Shown: positions 44,179-50,087 of the stretch, in pieces
Layout of the letters: each line of letters opens with the position of its first letter
How positions within the stretch are numbered: position 1 is the stretch's first letter
Origin: [Streptosporangium] indianense
Lineage (GTDB): Bacteria > Actinomycetota > Actinomycetes > Streptomycetales > Streptomycetaceae
Length of the DNA stretch: 50,087 nucleotides
Assembly (NCBI RefSeq): GCF_021474405.1
Contig: NZ_JAKEIO010000051.1
Span: 1-50,087 of the forward strand
Reading direction: 5' to 3'
Program-made: the position numbers and the translations under genes
The notes under the pieces: generated by a model
Database searches by the model: none
What the model was told of the DNA's origin: nothing
What the model saw: only the letters and a program-made list of their open reading frames with translations

Positions 44179-45879
44179 TCACCGCGCGACCGCCAGGCCA
44201 TAGGCCTCGTCGTGGGCCAGCAGGTTGCGGTGGGTGTCGTCCGCTGTGATCGTGCCGTCGTCCAGGACAAGCACCCGGTCCGCGGCGTCGAGGAACGCCG
44301 GGCTGCTGGTGATGACGATCGTGGTGCGGCCCCGGCGCAGCTTCGCCACGTTGCGGGCGATGAGCTGCTCGGTGACCGCGTCCACCGCCGTCGTCGGATC
44401 GTGCAGGACGAGCACGTCCGTGTCGGCGGCCAGGGCGCGGGCCAGGGAGAGGCGTTGGCGCTGGCCGCCCGAGAGGTTGGCGCCCCGGTCGCGGACGCCG
44501 TAGTCGAGGCCTTCGCGGTGCAGGGCGACGACATCGGTCAGCAGGGAGGCCTCGACCGCCTCGGGGACGGTCCGGCTGGTGCCCGCCGGGTCGATGTTCG
44601 TGCGCAGGGTGCCCGCGAAGATCTCCCCGTCGTACGGGTTGACCAGCAGGTGCTGGCGGACCGCCTCGACGGACAGGTCCGCCAGTGCCCGGCCGCCGAT
44701 CCGGACTGTGCCCTCGTACGCGGTGGGCGGGACCCGTACGGCCAGGACGGCCGCCAGGTCGGCCGCCGCACGGGGCTGGTAGGCGGCGATGGCGACGAAC
44801 TCGCCCGCCTTCACCTGGAACTTCAGGTCGGTGAGGGTGCCGTGGCGGACGCAGTCCAGCTCCAGGTCACTGCCCGCGGCGGGGCGTTCGGAGCCCGGCG
44901 TCATGACGGGCGGGGCCGACAGCACCAGCGCCATCCGCTCCGCCGAGGCCCGCGCGATCATCACGTACTTGGGCATCTCCGAGAACAGCTTGAGCGGTTC
45001 CATGATGAACTGCGCCAGTCCCACGGCCATGACGAGCTCACCGATGGTGATGCGGCCCTCGAACGCCAGCCAGCCGGCCGTCAGGGTCACGGCGCCGGCG
45101 AGGACCGCGTTGAGGGCCAGCGCGGTGCCCGCGTACGCGCCGTTGACCTTGGCGACGGTGATCGACTGGTGCTTCGCCTCGGTGCTGACCTGCCGGTAGG
45201 ACCGGAACGCCGCGTGATTGCCGCCGAAGCCGTGCAGCGGGCGCAGACCGGTGATCAGGTCCGCGACCTTCGCGCCCGCCCGCGCCACCCGGGCCTGCTG
45301 CTCCTGGGTGCTGCTGCCGATCCGCTTCGACATCACGCTGAGGACCGACAGGATCGCGACGGTGCCCACGATCACCAGCAGGCCGAGCCGGACATCCGCC
45401 AGGCCCAGGGCGACCGCCGCGACCAGCACCGCCACCAGTGAGCTGATCAGCAGCGGCACCACCTCGATGATGTCGGCGGTCTGGTCGGCGTCCTCGGTGG
45501 CGATGGTCAGCACCTCGCCGGACTTGAGATCGACGTCCCGGGCCACGGGCTGCAGGCCGCAGGCGGCGACCTTCACCCGCCAGCGGTGCGCCTCGGTCGT
45601 GTTGGCCTTCTGCAGGATCCGCATGCCGAAGCGCCACGACAGCGACACCGTCGTGATGATCACGGCCAGCGCACCGATCGACAGGGCGAGCGCCTGGAGG
45701 CTGCGGCCGCCCCGCATCGTGTGCTCGACGATCAGGCCGAGCGCGATGGGGAAGGCCGTCTCCCCGGCCTGGTAGAGGCCCATGAGGAGGGTGCCCCAGG
45801 CCATGGCGCCGAGGTTGCGGCGCAGAGCGGTACGGAGGATGGCGGCCCCTCGGCGGGGCCGCTGCGTGTCAGTTGTCAT
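44179..45879 (-). CDS. cchI: ABC half-transporter, siderophore exporter, degenerate ATPase site
   Basis: 566-residue fused membrane and ATPase protein. Six helices fill about residues 20-310. The nucleotide-binding domain (about 330-566) keeps the signature NLSGGQRQRLSLARALA, but Walker A reads AAYQPRAAAD around residue 367 with no GxxGxGK[S/T]. Walker B is LVLHDPTTAVD, where His493 and Asp494 replace the usual Asp-Glu. It probably works as a heterodimer with an intact partner encoded outside the window. ATG 45879 overlaps the NRPS stop by 11 nt, so translation is coupled. Most likely it exports the siderophore. Confidence 0.85.
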   Translation of the reverse strand: MTTDTQRPRRGAAILRTALRRNLGAMAWGTLLMGLYQAGETAFPIALGLIVEHTMRGGRSLQALALSIGALAVIITTVSLSWRFGMRILQKANTTEAHRWRVKVAACGLQPVARDVDLKSGEVLTIATEDADQTADIIEVVPLLISSLVAVLVAAVALGLADVRLGLLVIVGTVAILSVLSVMSKRIGSSTQEQQARVARAGAKVADLITGLRPLHGFGGNHAAFRSYRQVSTEAKHQSITVAKVNGAYAGTALALNAVLAGAVTLTAGWLAFEGRITIGELVMAVGLAQFIMEPLKLFSEMPKYVMIARASAERMALVLSAPPVMTPGSERPAAGSDLELDCVRHGTLTDLKFQVKAGEFVAIAAYQPRAAADLAAVLAVRVPPTAYEGTVRIGGRALADLSVEAVRQHLLVNPYDGEIFAGTLRTNIDPAGTSRTVPEAVEASLLTDVVALHREGLDYGVRDRGANLSGGQRQRLSLARALAADTDVLVLHDPTTAVDAVTEQLIARNVAKLRRGRTTIVITSSPAFLDAADRVLVLDDGTITADDTHRNLLAHDEAYGLAVAR

Positions 45880-48800
45880 CGAGGTGGCGGGCAATCGCTT
45901 CCGGGGTTCGCAGGGTGAACAGATCGCGGATGGTGATCACAGGACCGTACTCGCGGCGCAGCAGTCCGACGAGCCGTACCGCCAGCATGGAGTGTCCGCC
46001 CAGGGACACGAAGTCGCTCACCGCGCTCACCTCGTCGTCGTCCAGGTCCAGTGCCTCGGCGAAGTACTCGCACACGACGGTCTCGGTCCCGGTCCGCGGT
46101 CCCCGCTCCCCCGCCGTGGTCAGCGCGCCCAGCGGTTTGGCCTCGGGCAGGGCCTTGGTGTCGGCCTTCCCGTTCACCGTCAGCGGGATGCCGTCGACCT
46201 GCGCGTAGTGCGTGGGCCGCAGGAAGTCGGGCAGTCCGGCGCCCACCTCGGCGGCGACGTCCGCCAGATCCGCGCCGTCCAGGACCAGGTAGGCGGCCAG
46301 CCGGTGGGCGCCGTCGACCTGCGGGTCCGGCTGGGCGACGGCGGCGACGAACCGCACCGCCGGGTGCGCCGCGAACACCGCCTCCACCTCGCCGAGTTCG
46401 ACGCGGTGGCCGCGGATCTTGACCTGCTGGTCGGTGCGGCCCAGGTACATCAGGTTGCCGTCCGGCCTGCGCACCACCAGATCGCCGGTGCGGTACATGC
46501 GCGCACCGGGCTCGCCGAACGGGCAGGCGACGAAGCGGTGCGCGGTCTGGGCCGGCTGTCCCAGGTAGCCGCGCGCGATGCCGATGCCGGACACGTACAG
46601 CTCGCCGGGCACACCCACCGGCAGCGGCCTGAGCCAGGGGTCCAGGACGTACACGTCGGTGTTGTCGATGGGGACGCCCACCACCGGGTCCGCGCAGTCG
46701 AAGGTGCCCACGCCCAGGGTGTTGATGGTGTACTCGGTGGGCCCGTACAGGTTGTAGCCGACCGTGCCCTCGGTCTCGGCGAGCCGCTGCCACAGCGTCG
46801 GGGTGACGGCCTCGCCGCCCAGCAGCACCAGCGCGGGCCGCCGCGCCGGGTCGTCCAGCAGGCCCTCGGCCACCAGTTGCTGCGCGTAGGTCGGGGTCAC
46901 GTTGACGACGTCGATCCCGTGGTCCAGGCAGTACTCCACCAGGCGGGGCGCGTCCCGGCGCAACTCCTCGTCGCAGATGTGCACTTCATGGCCGTCGGCG
47001 AGCCACAGCAGCTCCTCCCACGACATGTCGAACGCGAACGACACGGTGTGGGCGATCCGGAAGACCCGGTGGCCGTGCTCGGCCAGCACCGGCTCGAAGA
47101 TCCTTCGCTGGTGGTTGATCAGCATGTTGGTGAGCCCGGCGTACTCGGTCACCACGCCCTTGGGCTTCCCGGTGGAGCCGGAGGTGTAGATGATGTACGC
47201 GGGCCGGCGCAGCCGGTCGGGGTGGTCCGGCGCGAACGTCCGGTACGGCTCGGCGTCCGGGAGCGGCCGGTCGAGTTCGATCAGCTCGCCGGTCAGCCGG
47301 GGCGACACGGCGCTCACGGTGAGGATCAGGTCCGGCCCGGCGTCCTCGACGATGGCGGCGATCCGCTCGTCCGGGTGGTCCAGCTCCAGCGGCACGTACG
47401 CGGCACCGACCCGCAGGACGGCGAACAGCGCCGCGACCCAGTCGAGGGAGCGGGGGATCGCGAGGCCCACGGTCCGCTCCGGGCCGATGCCGCGCGCGGC
47501 GAGGACGCCCGCCAGGGCCCGGCTGCGGTCGCGGAGTTCGGCGAACGTCATCGTGGAGCCGTGGGCGACGAGCGCCACCCGCTGCGGGTCGCGGTCCGCC
47601 GCCCGGTCGAACCGGTCGACGACGGTGTCCGTGCCGACGTGGGTGCGCGCGCCCGGTTGGGGTGCCGGTTCCAGTCCCTTGAGCGCGCCGAGGTGGCCGG
47701 TCGCCCGGGACAGCTCCTCGAGCACGCTCAGGTAGTCGTCGAGGAGACGTCGGGCGTTGCCGGTGTCGCCGTCGCGGTACTCCAGCTTGACCGTGAGCCG
47801 GTCTCCGGGCGTGACGACCCAGGTGAACGGATAGTGGGTGGAGTCGTCGGCCTTGACCGAGGTGATGCCGTGCCGGGCGTTCATCGCGGCGAACGCGTCC
47901 ATGTCCAGGAAGTTCTGCAGGACGAAGAGGTTGTCGAACAGCGTGTCGTGCCCGGCGGCCCGCTGGATCTCGCCGAGTCCGAGGTGCTCGTGTTCCATCG
48001 CCTCGACCCGGGCCGCCTGGACGGCCGCCAGGTGGGCGCGGACGGTGTCGCCTGGGCGGGCCCGGGTCCACATCGGCACGGTGTTGAGCAGCACACCGAC
48101 GATGCCCGACAGGCCCTCCCCCTCGCGGCCGGACACGGTCACGCCGAACACGGCGTCGGCGCGGCCGGTGTGCGCGCCGAGCAGCAGGCCGAACGCGCCG
48201 GTCAGCACCGTGTTCAGGGTGACGCCGTGCACGCGGGCCGCTTTCCGCACCTGGTCGGACCGTTCGGCGGACAGGGTGTGCACGAGGGCCTTCGGCAGGT
48301 CGTCCGTGAAGGCCGGCGCGGGCCCGGCGAGCAGGGTCGGGCCGGGCAGGCCGGCGAGGTGCTCCGTCCAGAAGCGTTCCGACGCGGACGCGTCCCGGGC
48401 GGCGAGTGCGCGGGCGTACTCCTCGAAGCTCGGCGTGGCGGGCGTCGGGTCGAGCGGCTCGCCGGCGAGAACGGCGCTGTAGGCGTCGAACAGGTCGCGC
48501 AGCACGACCTCGCGGGACCAGCCGTCCCACAGCAGCAGGTGGTAGCTGAGCAGCAGGCCGTCCCGGTTCCCGGGCAGACGGACGACGGTCAGCCGGATCA
48601 GGGGCGGCTCGCCCGTGTCGAAGCCGGTGTCGCGGTCCCGGGCGCGCAGGGCGTCGACCTCCGCGTCCGTCGCCAGGTCGACCGTACGGACGTCGACGCG
48701 CCGGCCCGCCTTGAGGACCTGCACCGGGTTGCCGTCGTCGTCGGTGCCGAAGCCGGCGCCGACGACCGGGTGCCGCGCGATCACGTGGGCCATCGCCTCG

Positions 48801-50087
48801 GCCAGCGCGCCGGTGTCCAGGCGGCGGTCGAAGGTGAACCAGTTCTGTGCGACGTAGTGTCCGGCCGAGCCCGCCATCTGGGCCTGGAAGAACAGGCCGC
48901 GCTGGAGCGGGGTGACCGGGGCGGTGCGCTCGGCCGTCGTCGCGACGTCCGCGAGGTGCCGGAGCGCGCCGCGCCAGTGCTCGGTGATCTCGTCGGGGAC
49001 GCCCTCGGCGAGGACGAACTCGGCGAGCAGGCTCCCGGTGGCCTCGTCGGTCCACGCGTTGACCTCGACGGCGTACGGGCTGCCCTGGTCGCCCCCGGTG
49101 AGGTGCAGGGCCCGCGACTCGCTGCCCCGGCCGAGGTAGTTGAACAGCACCTGCGGCCGGGCCGTGAGCAGGGGGGCCGTCTGCGGGTTGAGGTACCTGA
49201 GCCGGCCGTAGGCCGCGTGCCCGTCCTCGTCCGGCTGGCGCTCGACGAGCTCGCGCGCGGCCGCGACCGGGTCGGTGTGCGGGGTGAGCCGTACGGGTGC
49301 GACGGCGGTGAACCAGCCGACCGTACGGCTGTAGTCGTGCTGTTCGAGGGCCGGGACGCGGCCGTGCCGTTCCAGATCGATCGCGAGGTCGGTGGGAGAC
49401 GGCTGGATCCTGGTCAGCGCGGCGCGCAGGGCACCGCACAGCAGCTCGGTCGGACCGATGCCGAGTGCGGCGGGCGCGGTGCGGATGAGGCGCTCGCTCA
49501 CGTCGGGGTCCAGGACGACCGTGGTCGCGCGCAGTGCGCCCGGGGCGGGCAGCGGTCGGGGCGCCTGGAGGGTCGTGATCCAGCGGTCGAGGTCGTGCGT
49601 GTCCTGGGCCGATCGGAGCGTCAGGGCTTCGGCGTACTCGGCGTAGGAGGTGGTGGGCGGGGCGAGGGGCTCGCCGCGCAGGGCCGCGGCCAGGTCGTCC
49701 AGGAGGATCAGCCAGGAGACCGCGTCGACGGCGAGGTGGTGGACGGTGACGACCAGGGTGCGGGTCGCCTCCAGCCACGCGAACGCGACGACGTCTCCTG
49801 ATGCGGGGTCGAGCCGTTCGGCTGCGTCGTTCGCCACGGCCGTCGCGTCGGTGGTGTCCGGGCGTACGACGGTGATCTCGCGGGCGGGTTCGGTGCGGAG
49901 GGTCCACACGCCGTGCTCCGTGCGGAGCCTCAGCCGCAGGGACGGGTGGGCGGCGACCACCGCGTTCGCGGCGCGCACGGCGTCGGTGAAGCCGGTGCCC
50001 TCGGGGGCCCGGAGGGTTCTGGCCTGGGCGAAGCGGGTGAGGGAGCCGCCGAGTTCGCGTTGGCGGAGGATGATCGGGGTGGGGGGC
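45869..50087 (-). CDS. cchH: Siderophore non-ribosomal peptide synthetase, C-terminal E-C-A-PCP part (cut by window edge)
   Basis: The frame is open from 50087 to the stop at 45869. Domain order is epimerisation (about 50087-48940, with HHLAVDAVSW, TVGWFTAVAPVRL and VLFNYLGRG), condensation (48930-47640), adenylation (47630-46090, with YIIYTSGSTGKPKG) and a carrier domain whose GGHS Ser codon is at 45989-45991. There is no thioesterase. The adenylation residues align to DMENLGLINK, the code I know from the coelichelin module for N5-hydroxyornithine. In the condensation motif HHxxxDG the second, catalytic His is Leu (YHLLLWDGWS). The exporter gene follows with an overlap. Confidence 0.88.
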   Translation of the reverse strand, partial: PPTPIILRQRELGGSLTRFAQARTLRAPEGTGFTDAVRAANAVVAAHPSLRLRLRTEHGVWTLRTEPAREITVVRPDTTDATAVANDAAERLDPASGDVVAFAWLEATRTLVVTVHHLAVDAVSWLILLDDLAAALRGEPLAPPTTSYAEYAEALTLRSAQDTHDLDRWITTLQAPRPLPAPGALRATTVVLDPDVSERLIRTAPAALGIGPTELLCGALRAALTRIQPSPTDLAIDLERHGRVPALEQHDYSRTVGWFTAVAPVRLTPHTDPVAAARELVERQPDEDGHAAYGRLRYLNPQTAPLLTARPQVLFNYLGRGSESRALHLTGGDQGSPYAVEVNAWTDEATGSLLAEFVLAEGVPDEITEHWRGALRHLADVATTAERTAPVTPLQRGLFFQAQMAGSAGHYVAQNWFTFDRRLDTGALAEAMAHVIARHPVVGAGFGTDDDGNPVQVLKAGRRVDVRTVDLATDAEVDALRARDRDTGFDTGEPPLIRLTVVRLPGNRDGLLLSYHLLLWDGWSREVVLRDLFDAYSAVLAGEPLDPTPATPSFEEYARALAARDASASERFWTEHLAGLPGPTLLAGPAPAFTDDLPKALVHTLSAERSDQVRKAARVHGVTLNTVLTGAFGLLLGAHTGRADAVFGVTVSGREGEGLSGIVGVLLNTVPMWTRARPGDTVRAHLAAVQAARVEAMEHEHLGLGEIQRAAGHDTLFDNLFVLQNFLDMDAFAAMNARHGITSVKADDSTHYPFTWVVTPGDRLTVKLEYRDGDTGNARRLLDDYLSVLEELSRATGHLGALKGLEPAPQPGARTHVGTDTVVDRFDRAADRDPQRVALVAHGSTMTFAELRDRSRALAGVLAARGIGPERTVGLAIPRSLDWVAALFAVLRVGAAYVPLELDHPDERIAAIVEDAGPDLILTVSAVSPRLTGELIELDRPLPDAEPYRTFAPDHPDRLRRPAYIIYTSGSTGKPKGVVTEYAGLTNMLINHQRRIFEPVLAEHGHRVFRIAHTVSFAFDMSWEELLWLADGHEVHICDEELRRDAPRLVEYCLDHGIDVVNVTPTYAQQLVAEGLLDDPARRPALVLLGGEAVTPTLWQRLAETEGTVGYNLYGPTEYTINTLGVGTFDCADPVVGVPIDNTDVYVLDPWLRPLPVGVPGELYVSGIGIARGYLGQPAQTAHRFVACPFGEPGARMYRTGDLVVRRPDGNLMYLGRTDQQVKIRGHRVELGEVEAVFAAHPAVRFVAAVAQPDPQVDGAHRLAAYLVLDGADLADVAAEVGAGLPDFLRPTHYAQVDGIPLTVNGKADTKALPEAKPLGALTTAGERGPRTGTETVVCEYFAEALDLDDDEVSAVSDFVSLGGHSMLAVRLVGLLRREYGPVITIRDLFTLRTPEAIARHLDDN

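Noticed and set aside
45782..49801. A 1339-codon open frame on the plus strand opposite the NRPS
   Set aside because: It is the GC-driven shadow of the synthetase frame. The translated sequence is Arg/Gly/Val-rich without any domain, while the minus strand has clear NRPS motifs.

Overview
This window looks like part of a Streptomyces or close actinomycete chromosome. GC content is very high, codons end in G or C, Shine-Dalgarno sites are AAGGAG/GGAG-type, GTG starts are frequent, and several genes appear to be leaderless. I identified about 38 protein-coding genes, two of them cut by the window edges, and four decayed gene fragments. I saw no rRNA, tRNA, CRISPR array or intact insertion sequence.

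Layout, 1-12 kb. A VOC-type extradiol dioxygenase (cut at the left edge) is divergent from a TetR regulator, with two near-identical operator-like sites between them. A decayed DHA2-type transporter follows. A minus-strand sugar operon comes next (Gfo/Idh oxidoreductase, PmoA-like protein, cupin) behind a clear promoter and a LacI-type operator. Then come a DUF4436 membrane protein, a hemerythrin protein, a 56-residue hydrophobic protein, a decayed cellulose-binding module, a membrane acyltransferase, a stand-alone TatA and HtpG.

Layout, 12-24.5 kb. A class F sortase sits beside a secreted repeat protein that is probably its substrate. DUF3040 and a response-regulator fragment follow. Next is a carbohydrate locus: an AraA-like isomerase and an MFS transporter on the minus strand, a divergent 1322-residue GH106-like glycosidase, and a LacI regulator. 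All three promoters share a TGNAACGTTTT operator core. A MerR regulator with a palindromic site and a divergent methyltransferase end this part.

Layout, 24.5-39.5 kb. A ThuA plus Gfo/Idh pair lies behind a CGAAACTTTCG box. A GCS2 carboxylate-amine ligase, two MFS exporters (both apparently leaderless), a short-chain dehydrogenase, a mycothiol-dependent isomerase family protein and a MarR regulator follow. After these come a two-component system, a TetR regulator with an operator array divergent from a deazaflavin-dependent nitroreductase, a geranylgeranyl-reductase-like flavoprotein, an M20 peptidase and a CGNR zinc-finger remnant.

Layout, 39.6-50.1 kb. This is an iron-controlled siderophore locus. 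Two DmdR1/IdeR-type iron boxes lie upstream of an acetylglutamate kinase and between divergent mbtH and esterase genes. The order MbtH, esterase, ABC exporter, NRPS without thioesterase, together with the terminal adenylation code DMENLGLINK, matches my recollection of the Streptomyces coelichelin cluster (cchK, cchJ, cchI, cchH). Around it are an argB paralogue, an ArgA-like acetyltransferase and an amidohydrolase, which suggests a dedicated ornithine supply for a peptide siderophore rich in modified ornithine. Two features stand out: the exporter's ATP site is degenerate, and the last condensation domain lacks its catalytic histidine.
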